Shown here one piece after another: positions 51,659 through 60,485 of a DNA stretch of 64,000 nt (position 1 is its first letter; each line of letters starts with the position of its first letter). The notes below the pieces were generated by a model. It saw only the letters and a program-made list of their open reading frames with translations, was not told the origin of the DNA and searched no databases. A program made the translations under genes and the position numbers. The DNA lies in the NCBI GenBank assembly GCA_935421135.1, contig OW285194.1, positions 6,964,376 through 7,028,375 on the forward strand, given 5' to 3'. The stretch is from Bugulina stolonifera (Eukaryota; Bryozoa; Gymnolaemata; Cheilostomatida; Bugulidae).

Positions 51659-52039
51659 ACCTGTTCGGTTGGTCTAATTCTGTGAGGTCAACTGCATGGC
51701 ACCTGTTCAGTGGGTCTACCTCTGTGAGGTCACCTGTATGGCACCTGTTCAGTGGGTCTACCTCTGTGAGGTCACCTGTATGGCACCTGTTCAGTGGGTC
51801 TACCTCTGTGAGGTCACCTGTATAGCATCTGTTCAGTGGGTCTACCTCTGTGAGGTCACCTGTATAGCACCTGTTCAGTGGGTCTACCTCTGTGAGGTCA
51901 ACTCTATATCACATGTCCAGTAGGTCTACCTACATGTATGTGAGGTCAACTGCATGGCACCTGTCCAGTGGGTCTACCTTTATGAGGTCAACCGTATAGC
52001 ACCTGTTTAGTGGGTCTACCTCTGTGAGGTCACCTGTTA
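51659..52039. repeat. 42-bp minisatellite, about 9 units
   Basis: Unit contains GCACCTGTTCAGTGGGTCTA followed by CCTCTGTGAGGTCACCTGTA. The period of 42 is a multiple of 3 and one + frame (51696-51923) repeats MAPVQWVYLCEVTC; this is most simply a by-product of the repeat. The outer units are more diverged than the central ones. Confidence 0.95.
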
Positions 52040-52792
52040 CGATGGATGCTAGCTTCCAATCCAGACGAGGGTGAAGACAGTAACAATGTCAAACCAGCGA
52101 TGGGCTCTGCATTGTCCATGTATTAGCAATGTCAATTGCGGGGTTGATACAGTGGAGTTGTAGTTTATTGCTTACTTCTGCAGGGCATTCCAAGTAATTT
52201 ATGCATGTATTTACAACTTCAATTTTCCATCGCCAGCTTCATTTGTATAGTTGTGGGAGCGCATTTATTCTAAGAAGACTTTACATGTGCATAACAACAG
52301 CTTTGATTGTCAAACTGAAGATTTTTATACGGGGGTAAACTCAAAGAAAAACTCTCTCTTAATGAATATTTTATTTGAAATGCTTCATGCTGCATCTATG
52401 ATCACGCGCTAGATGTTACCATGAAAACATCTCCCACTTTCAGGTGGGTAGCTGCTGAAAACTCGGCTACGGTGAGGAACAGTGAGGCAAGTTTTTCTTA
52501 GCTCATTCAGCCCAAATGACAGTACTGTCGCATCATAATGTAATCCTGAGCAGAACCCCAAAAACATGACCTTCATGTCGTGCTTATAATTATTTAGTTG
52601 AAGTATTACTCTAACATAGCTACAGACTTAGGCTATTGGATAAAACAGCCGCATCATCTGCCAAGGTGGTTCCATATGATTGTAATTGATTAGTTTCACT
52701 AAGCCCCACTCACTCCATACTTGCAGTATATATAATAATTATAGTACCATGCTTTTGCAAACAATGGAATAGCAAGAATGTGAAGGAACAGT
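52040..52792. other. intergenic 3' of gene E, nothing recognised but a shared repeat piece
   Basis: 52428-52455 (ATCTCCCACTTTCAGGTGGGTAGCTGCTGAAA region) resembles 24375-24410, pointing to a dispersed repeat. Confidence 0.4.
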
Positions 52793-52798
52793 TTTATT
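52793..52798 (-). terminator. poly(A) signal of TSP1 gene E
   Basis: AATAAA on the minus strand in a 3' region that still matches the gene B 3' UTR (CATTCATAGAAATTTGTGGC), although the coding exon before it is damaged. Confidence 0.5.
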
Positions 52799-52984
52799 TC
52801 TATAACCAAACATTCATAGAAATTTGTGGCAACAGAAAACTATCAAACAGAGAAATGTGTAATATTAATATAGGTAGCAATCTTTATCAATTGATGTGCA
52901 AAAAGTTAATTATTTGCGTAACTTCAGGTAGATGTGAATGGAAAACGTATGTGAAAACAAAAATTTCTCAGCGTAAATTTTGCT

Positions 52985-54625
52985 GGAATAGGCCTTGGTT
53001 TCTCCCACCACAGCTAGGTACTGGGTTGTTGAAACATCTGCTTCTACTAATTTAACCAGAAGGCCAGTTGGACCGTGATTGTTCCAATAGAGCATCAGCT
53101 GTAAACCAAAATAACGTTATATCATGCTATGAAGCCTAGTAAAGATATCACATCTGCTTGGGATTTATCACTACATGCAACCAAAAAGCTATAATATTTG
53201 GGTTGTTACAGTTTTTATAAATCTATAGATTGTCAGTTATTATAAAATTGAGAATCCGAAAGATTACTATTATACATACCGTCAGGGCATCTAGCATAAC
53301 ATCTTCTCTTGCGATAGCTCTGTCCGTTGCAGCTGTCAGAGTTCTGTCCATATCCATACTTGGTCTTGCTAAGACAGCTTCTGTATCTTCTCTGTTCACC
53401 ATAACCACAGTGGGCAGAGCAAGCTTCCCAGTTACCCCATGAGTCGTAGTATCTCACAGCTAGATAGAAATAACAACTGACCATAATTATAGCGCTACTA
53501 GCATGATTGCAATAACTTTATGCCCCATAACAAATCAGCAATGCTCAATGATTTCTCACAAACTAGACTAGACACTGGGTTTGTTTAGGACGTTCCCATT
53601 ATATAGCACAATTTTTAATTTTCTATAGCATATATACATGTATGTACTGATGTACATGTACATGTGCTGTAGCTACGTTGTAGATCGCGATGTTGTACTC
53701 TCACTTACTAGCACAGATTTTTTGTAAGATTTTGAATACGATGACATAGAAAGATGAGATTAATAATATTTTCGAAATACGTGTACGTGTACATTGTATA
53801 GATAGTGTTACTTACTATAGTAATGCTTAGGAGAGGGTGGTGGAGGGTTGTGAGGCCTCCATGACCTGTAGGCACCACTAACACAACCTGGAAATAAAAT
53901 AATAGGTTTTTATATAACTTACGGATTAGTTTGCCCATACATGAAGCCAGTCAGTTCAGAATAACAATGCCCCATTGCAGTCAATCGTAGTGCAATGCAA
54001 TCTTGGTCAAAATGCATTAAACCTACATATATGCAAAATAACATTCGCGTCAAGCTGAACTATATGTTGTAAGGATATGGGAATGAAGTAACTGTATGTA
54101 GATATGATTCTGTAAGTATATCTATTATGCTTTTGCCCTATTGGTCAGGTACATGACTGTGTACACTGTATGTTATGGCTAGTACACAGGATGTATCGCA
54201 AATTTTGGAGAAAATCTAACTTTAAATGCAGGGTAGTTTGACTCACCAAATATGGCAACAAGTCCGAAGATGAGAAGAATTTTGCTATCTGCAAAGAAAA
54301 TGAACATACATGTAAATGATTAAAAATGTTCAAGACTATCTCCGGAGCAAACTCTACACTACAAGACAAGAAATAATATGAGCCAACTCCATTTCAAAAT
54401 GTATACTTAACAAGACAACTAAATATATAAATTGTGTTACAATTGTGGCAATTCTCCCCTATTTATGTATCTCATAATGAATATGCTAACAAATGCTCAG
54501 TACTCATCTGACATTGAACTAAGTGCATGTGATTACTGTATGATTGTGTTTTGCAATAATGTGTGCAGAATCACCCTCATGTACATGTACATAATTGTAT
54601 TATTGGGATACAATTACTTACCCAT
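52985..54625 (-). pseudogene. TSP1 gene E, last module broken (possible truncated protein)
   Basis: Intact parts: exons 54622-54625 (ATGG), 54247-54288 (MDSKILLIFGLVAIFG), 53816-53887 (Pro-rich linker, PPPPSPKHYY) and 53280-53459 (TSP1 module 1, DSWGNWEACSAHCGYG). The module 1 end is altered from CNAGCCA to CYARCPD, losing one cysteine. The last exon starts at 53098 but relative to B it has lost about 12 bp, is out of register and meets TAA at 53052-53054, so the predicted product is 114 residues with a short unrelated tail. Homology to module 2 continues past the stop to about 52985 (CFNNPVPSCGGR) and then fades; the normal WGY ending is absent. Splice sites and TATA are intact, so it may still be transcribed as a single-module protein. 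A hAT element inserted about 170 bp upstream of its ATG. Confidence 0.75.
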
Positions 54626-54683
54626 ACTTGTGCTCCGATGTAGAACTCACAGAGTAGAATGGTTAAGCCATACTGTGCATCAC

Positions 54684-54693
54684 TCTTTTATAT
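54684..54693 (-). promoter_or_regulatory. TATA element of TSP1 gene E
   Basis: Minus strand reads ATATAAAAGA, one base changed from GTATAAAAGA, and keeps the 59-bp spacing to the ATG. Confidence 0.7.
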
Positions 54694-54786
54694 ACAATCC
54701 TGCTTAATGATTTGGCAATCAGCCCTGTCCCAACACTATAATTGTCAGTGACAAGCTGATAACCACAGTTCCCATGGCGATACAGT

Positions 54787-54794
54787 ATTGTAGT
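54787..54794. other. hAT target-site duplication, left copy
   Basis: ATTGTAGT immediately before the CAGTGCTTAAATTGT terminus; the identical octamer follows the right terminus at 60478-60485. Confidence 0.9.
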
Positions 54795-55920
54795 CAGTGC
54801 TTAAATTGTGGGGGGACGCCGGGGGACGGCGTCCCTAATAAAAATTAGCCAGGGGGACGCTCTGCAATAACGTCCCCCCACTTCATAATCAGAAAGTTGT
54901 CTTCTCTCTTCGCCATTAAATATGCGCCTCCATAGTATCGTTCTATTGATACAAAGGTAGCTAACAAGCAACGGACCGCTTCAAGTTGGCTTCATATATG
55001 ACTTTCTCGGTTCAAGTTTCTTAATTATTTTGTAGTTTCCTGAGTAATTGGTCAACGATTTCTGAAGATGTTCATGTTGAAATCTTAATAATATTAGATT
55101 GATGTTGTTGAAACGCGTTCACGTGTATTCTGTTATTACAATAAAAAGCTTTAATGGTTCTATAGCACAAATCATGTAGATTTAATAATTATCAGTGTTG
55201 GCTACGCAGTTGGATTTGAATGTTTTTCTGGCACCAAAACTCGAAGAGTCAGAGGTAAATACAAACTTAAACTAGTAGTGCAATGCTTTCAATTTGACAT
55301 TATTTTTAGTATTTATAATTGTGATCATGATTACACCAGCTGGTAGCCTACTCTACTGGCTATTCTTCATCCTTCACTTAGAGCAGACAGGCTGATAGTA
55401 ACTATCTAACTATCATAGTTAGATAGATGTTACTGGATTGTAGCTAGGATATCTTGTCTTGGCTAAGTTCCTTGGTCCCAGGTTAGAAGTAAGGAGGAAT
55501 TATCTTAGTTGCAAGTCTTTTTTGCTAGTTCTATGGTCTCAGCGGAGCTCCTGGACAGTTCCGATTAGAAAGCTGTGCAGAAACTTGTTAGTATTACAGG
55601 CAACAGAATAGAAAGCATTAGCATGTTTGGTGTTAATATCAAGTGTGACTCTCATTAAATCAAGTGTAGATATAGGATTTGAAAAAAAAGATTTATGCTC
55701 CAGGATAGTGTAGAAAATATAAATTGTATCACAATTTTCATTGTACAATTATTTTTACTAATTATTAAATTAAATAATATAATTTGCTAAATAATCCAAA
55801 TAATTCGATACATTTGTGATTATGATTAGACAAGTCTTCCAGTACAATTGGTGCTGGTAGCCTACTCTGCTGGCTATTCTTTGTCCTGGGCTTAGTTAGT
55901 GCAGACAGGCTGATAGCTAG

Positions 55921-55924
55921 GTAT
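55921..55924. other. LTR element target-site duplication GTAT, left copy
   Basis: GTAT precedes the 5' LTR and again follows the 3' LTR at 57976-57979. Confidence 0.85.
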
Positions 55925-56227
55925 TGTGGTAGATTCTAGAAGTGTTTTTACAAGCTGGTATTGTAATTGTAAGGCTAGGGAAGCTGTTGCTTTTTTACCT
56001 ATATAATAGGAGTTAGCTACATGTAGCTCTAGCTGCATGTAGCTATTTTAGATACTTATATATAAGGGATTTTTATATACAGTAGAAAAAGAAGGAGTAG
56101 AGTAAGTAGAGAGAAAGTGGAAGAGAAGTTGAAGTGTTAATAAAGTAAAAGTTAGATCTGCAAGTGTCTAGACGACCCAGAGAAGGTTTATGGAATGACA
56201 GTTGAATGAACAGTAGAATCCATAACA
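55925..56227 (+). repeat. 5' LTR
   Basis: 303 bp, TG...CA ends. Contains a palindromic TAGCTACATGTAGCTCTAGC region, TATATAA-like stretches and an AATAAAG near its end. Confidence 0.92.
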
Positions 56228-56867
56228 GTGGTGGCAGCGGTGGGATGCTGAAAGACCCATGGCTCGTTGTGGTGGGGAGAATGTGGTGGAACTGTCCAGC
56301 CGTGTGTGTGGGCTGATTGCCGCTATACATGCGGTCGTTGAAGCTTCCTTTTTGTGGGGTTGCCGAGATGGCCGTGATGGTAGCGGCTTCAGACACATGC
56401 TAGGCGCAGTGCCGGAGGTTGGCGGTTCAAGACCACATTGCTCCCAGGAAAAAGTCCACAACATTGGTGGCAGCAGTTAGATCTGCAAGTGTCTAGACAG
56501 ATCCCGGAAAAGGTTATGGAATGACAGTTGAATGAACAGTTGAGAAATCCATAACATTGGTGGCAGCAGTGGGATTTCGGTCTAAACACTCTAACTGCTC
56601 AACACTTACAACGGACAGTCATGCTAAGATGGATAGGGTAGACTATCTTGTAAGAGTCCAGCATGAGCATGGTGTTTATGCCATAGCCTATCAAGCTGTG
56701 TATAGCTCATCAGGATCTACACCTAAGAGTAGTGAGCCAGGAAGCTGGAGGATACTTTCTCTCTAATGACAATTAGATAGAAATTATTGTGTTATGTATT
56801 TATTTTAGTTTTTGTAATTATTTTAATTTCATGAGTACTGTTTGTTGGTGTCTGTTATATCTCGTCG

Positions 56868-57480
56868 TTCAGATGGTGCATCCAGAATCTACGGTAGAAT
56901 GGTATAATGCAACCTATAGGAGCCTCTAACCTTCTATTTGTGGAATCGATGCTACTAACATTGAAGTGAGGACAGGTGTGATGTTCAGATGGTGTATCCA
57001 GTGTCTACTGTAGAATGGTATAATGCAACCTATAGGAGCCTCTAACCTTCTATTTGTGGGACGTATACTACTAACATCGAAATGAGCACAGGTGTGATGT
57101 TCAAACATATGGAGGAGACACGAGAATCACTTGTATCTACTAATGGTGCTAAAGACAAAACAGGACAATTGTATAAAAACGAAGATTTCTAACTAAGGAG
57201 TACTTGTCTGTTGCCTACTATATATTGATGTTCAGCTGGCATATCCAAAGTCTACTGTAGCTTAACACGGTTTAATGCAACCTATAGGAGCCTCTAAACC
57301 TCTGCTTGGTTGGACTGATACTGCTTGCATTGAAGAGAGCACTGGTGTGATGTTCAGATGGTGTATCCAGTGTCTACTGTAGAATGGTATAATGCAACCT
57401 ATAGGAGCCTCTAACCTTCTATTTGTGGGACGTGTACTACTAACATCGGAGTGAGCACAAGTGTGATGTCCATAATATTG
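56868..57480. repeat. tandem repeats of roughly 115-120 bp inside the LTR element
   Basis: Four imperfect copies of a unit with GTTCAGATGGTGTATCCAG, GTATAATGCAACCTATAGGA and GCCTCTAACCTTCTATTTGT, starting near 56868, 56982, 57230 and 57350. Between the second and third lies about 110 bp of unrelated sequence. Confidence 0.85.
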
Positions 57481-57672
57481 AGGAGGCAAAGGAATATCTT
57501 TGTATCTGCTACCGCTGATGCTAAAGACCAGACAAGACAATTGTATAGAAACTAAGTTTTAAAACTAATGGACATATACTAAAACTTTCTTCTACTTTTT
57601 ATGATCAGGTTATCCATTATGTTTATAGATGTAGGTGTAGGTAATACCCACACCTCATCTAGAAGGGGAGAA

Positions 57673-57975
57673 TGTGGTAGATTCTAGAAGTGTTTTTACA
57701 AGCTGGTATTGTAATTGTAAGGCTAGGGAAGCTGTTGCTTTTTTACCTATATAATAGGAGTTAGCTACATGTAGCTCTAGCTGCATGTAGCTATTTTAGA
57801 TACTTATATATAAGGGATTTTTATATACAGTAGAAAAAGAAGGAGTAGAGTAAGTAGAGAGAAAGTGGAAGAGAAGTTGAAGTGTTAATAAAGTAAAAGT
57901 TAGATCTGCAAGTGTCTAGACGACCCAGAGAAGGTTTATGGAATGACAGTTGAATGAACAGTAGAATCCATAACA
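57673..57975 (+). repeat. 3' LTR
   Basis: Same length and sequence as 55925-56227 as far as I can compare by eye; preceded by the polypurine tract at about 57661-57672. Confidence 0.92.
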
Positions 57976-58599
57976 GTATTACTGGATTGTAGCTAGGATA
58001 CTTAATATAAATTATATCATGGTTGTCATTGCACAATCATTTTGATTAATCATTGAGTGACATAATTTGCTAAGTAATCTAAATAATTTGATACCTAGTA
58101 CTTTGTTAAATTTATAGTACTAATAAATGATTATAATAATGCTATTTATTTTATTATTAATTATATATTTTATTACAGGCACGACCAAAGTGCTCAATTA
58201 TTTTGAATGTCAACCAGGAACAAACATAGTAATTTTTCTGTGCACATAATAGGACACTGGTACTCACTGGCTGCTAAGCTAGAAAGTGTAATCATACGTA
58301 TAATCAGCATCAAACCAGAGAGCTTATATGTGATAGCGCAACGTCAATTAAGACAGCTAAAGGCAGAGATGTCTGCAAGTGTTCTTTTGGACACTCAAGT
58401 CGCCATGGCCAATTCTTAGTCACAAGTCCATTCATTTTTAATGACTAATCAATCTTTCAAGCTAGAAGTAAAATCTTTGCATGGCCCCAGAAGAGAAACC
58501 AAGTTTTTATTAAATTATCTAGACCAACTGCAAGTCAAGTTAAATTCTTTCGTTATTTAGCTCAAGATTTTTGTAGAGTTATTTGAGCTACTATTTAAA

Positions 58600-59380
58600 T
58601 TTTGTGAAACTAAATGGTGTCAGAAGTTCAGACTTTAAAAGCAAAATGACACTGTTTTAGTGTGAAATAGGTCTATGTTCTGATTTTACTAATTTTGATT
58701 GTGGTTATCTCTATTCGTTGCACTTTACAGCTTCTCAAAGAAAACTGAGTTGAGAGTTCTTGTACAGAGCCATCGCAATTGAATTCCTCAGCGTTTGATC
58801 GCTACTGTATATATTGTTGTGTTCTGAGCCGACATTCCCGATTGACTATAACTCTAACTAACTTAAAATAAACAGTCTCCTTATTGCATTATCTTGTCTT
58901 AACTCGTATGTATTGCAGCGTGAATATATGTTTCCCCTTCGGGTTTCTTTTATTGTATACCTTTTGTTAACCTACATGCTATTGGCTGATGCTACATGCC
59001 TTGATCACTATAATATTGACTATTTTCATTAGTCTGAAATGTAGCAGTGCTTGTAATCCGAGACCGTTTTGTATTTTCTGTAACTCGCACCCCTTATGGT
59101 CCGAGACCGACCTAATATACTTGTTAACTTTTTGACCTTAGTTTAAAACTGATTTCATAATACAAGGTGCACAATTTTGCATTCTGACTTCAGTTGTATG
59201 TAGGCTGTTGCTCAATAAAGGGCTCTTACTATTTGAACCATACAGTCTCTTACTGTTTACTGCTAACAGTAGGGTATCAGGCACGCTCCCCTGGCCTTGA
59301 ATCAACTCTGTGGCTTCAGCGTGGCATCTCTTCTGGTAAAGACAATATGACTTAACAATTAAAATTTTCTGGTGTCAGTG
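58600..59380 (+). mobile_element. possible LTR-retroelement remnant
   Basis: Two AATAAA-like sites (58867, 59213) are each followed by CAGTCTC or GGGCTC motifs; TAACAGTAGGGTATCAGGC at about 59262-59283 resembles an LTR end plus a TGGTATCAG primer site; TGGTGTCAG also occurs at 58616 and 59373. No paired LTR and no coding sequence were found. Weak call. Confidence 0.3.
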
Positions 59381-59579
59381 CATTAGCTATAGCCCAAAAA
59401 GTATCATGTTATTCAAAAAATATACAATATTTTGTACCAAGTAGGCTAATGCCAGCAAAAGAAATTTTAAAAACCTCAGAGACTTGAAACATTTGGTGGC
59501 CGGGATTCCACCCTGCACCTGGGGTGCATTCCACTATATTGACTGGGAGCTTACCCACTTAATTTGTTTCTCTTCGATC

Positions 59580-59930
59580 ACTGGTGATAGCTAATGATGC
59601 AAGTGTGAAGAAGATTTTACTAGTAACAAGTAGTACTGGTACTTTTTTGCTACTAGCAGTAATAAAAACCTTGTTACAGCTTGCTAACTAGCAAGTTCCT
59701 ACTAATATGCCACTACTGATCACTCACTCACAATAATAGTGGCACAATAATAACATCTTTTAGTAGCAATAGTAGCAGTAGAAAGACTTATAGTGCTAGT
59801 GCTCACCACAAGTAGTTGCTCTTTACTACTACTGCTAATAGTATCAGTACACTCTACCTAGTATTGCTACTGCTTACTTCAACAACAAAACCAGTAGTAG
59901 TGGTAGTGTACATATTCTTACTCCTCTATG
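59580..59930. repeat. CTA/TAG trinucleotide-rich low-complexity tract
   Basis: Dense interrupted TAGTAG/CTACTA runs on both strands, for example AGTAACAAGTAGTACTGGTA and TTTACTACTACTGCTAATAG. Lies within the hAT element. Confidence 0.6.
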
Positions 59931-60477
59931 CACACATCCATTCTTAGGGAAACTGGATGATTGTGACACCAGTGCTCAATCCATACATGAAACTGAGCTA
60001 GTAGTAGAGGCATCATCAGGTAGCATTTACTATATGCTTTAAAGCTGGCAGCGTTCACATGGAGCTCAATATTAATGCAAACAAATATATTTCTATGGTA
60101 TAATAAAAATTAAATCCAACTTCTAATCACCTAGAAGTAAGCCTGATGTTTCCTCCTTTGTGCAGCATCTTGTAAGTCCTGCATCTCCAATATCAGGGGT
60201 GTTTTCTTTCAGAAGGTATGAGTCAACGCTAAATTTTTATTATCTAATTTACAAGCAAAAACTCATCTGCAAAAACTGACGGCTCAATAGACAAATTCCT
60301 TGCAGAAAGACATCATCAAAGCTCATCTCAAACTTTCCCAGAACATGTCTCTAGAAGCCTTTTTGCAAAATTTCCCGCTCGCGCGGGGCTAAGCGGGGGT
60401 ACCCACACCCCACCTGCACCCCCTCCCACCCTCATCAGCTCAGTCCTCCCACTTCTTAATTTACAATTTAAGCACTG

Positions 60478-60485
60478 ATTGTAGT
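60478..60485. other. hAT target-site duplication, right copy
   Basis: ATTGTAGT, identical to 54787-54794. Confidence 0.9.

Larger units (their letters stand above)
55925..57975 (+). mobile_element. short non-autonomous LTR retrotransposon (TRIM-like)
   Basis: Two 303-bp direct repeats, 55925-56227 and 57673-57975, begin TGTGGTAGATTC and end CATAACA (TG...CA), look identical or nearly so by eye, and are flanked by GTAT. Immediately inside the 5' LTR is a primer-binding-like TGGTGGCAGCGG; just before the 3' LTR is a polypurine tract (AGAAGGGGAGAA). The internal part is only about 1.45 kb and carries no gag, protease, reverse transcriptase or integrase, so it must depend on another element. Within it, about 56474-56560 repeats the last part of the LTR plus the TGGTGGCAGCAG motif, and 56868-57480 holds diverged tandem repeats. 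Orientation is taken from the PBS and polypurine positions. Confidence 0.9.
55338..58120. repeat. tandem duplication inside the hAT element, second copy split by the LTR element
   Basis: Copy 1 is about 55338-55820 (CTGGTAGCCTACTCTACTGG ... TTACTGGATTGTAGCTAGGA ... TAATTTGCTAAATAATCCAAA). Copy 2 is about 55851-55924 plus 57976-58110 (CTGGTAGCCTACTCTGCTGG ... then TTACTGGATTGTAGCTAGGA ... TAATTTGCTAAGTAATCTAAA). Copy 1 has extra sequence in the middle. Confidence 0.75.
54795..60477. mobile_element. hAT-superfamily DNA transposon, non-autonomous, with nested elements
   Basis: Both ends carry the terminal inverted repeat CAGTGCTTAAATTGT (54795-54809 and 60463-60477, complement) and are flanked by the 8-bp direct repeat ATTGTAGT. 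8-bp duplications and CA..TG ends are hallmarks of hAT elements. The left end is followed by a G-rich self-complementary stretch (GGGGGACGCCGGGGGACGGC). The total is 5683 bp, of which 2051 bp is the nested LTR element. No transposase is recognisable; the + open frame 58207-58419 (SLYVIAQRQLRQLKAEM) follows a TTACAG acceptor but matches nothing I know. The insertion lies upstream of TSP1 gene E; gene B has the uninterrupted counterpart (GGCGATACAGTATT). Confidence 0.85.

Noticed and set aside
51696..51923. Repeat protein MAPVQWVYLCEVTC
   Set aside because: The 42-bp period preserves a frame automatically; the outer units break it and no gene context exists.
54820..54885. G/C-rich hairpin as a structured RNA gene
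   Set aside because: It lies at the subterminal end of the hAT element, where GC-rich hairpins are common; no independent evidence of an RNA.
56259..56480. Possible Gag or zinc-knuckle protein in the LTR element
   Set aside because: The 73-codon frame has no CCHC or capsid features and overlaps the repeated primer-site region.
59494..59540. tRNA-like T-arm on the minus strand (GGTGGAATCCCGGCCACCA)
   Set aside because: No acceptor, D or anticodon arms could be built. On the + strand it looks more like a retroelement primer-binding motif (TTTGGTGGCCGGGA).
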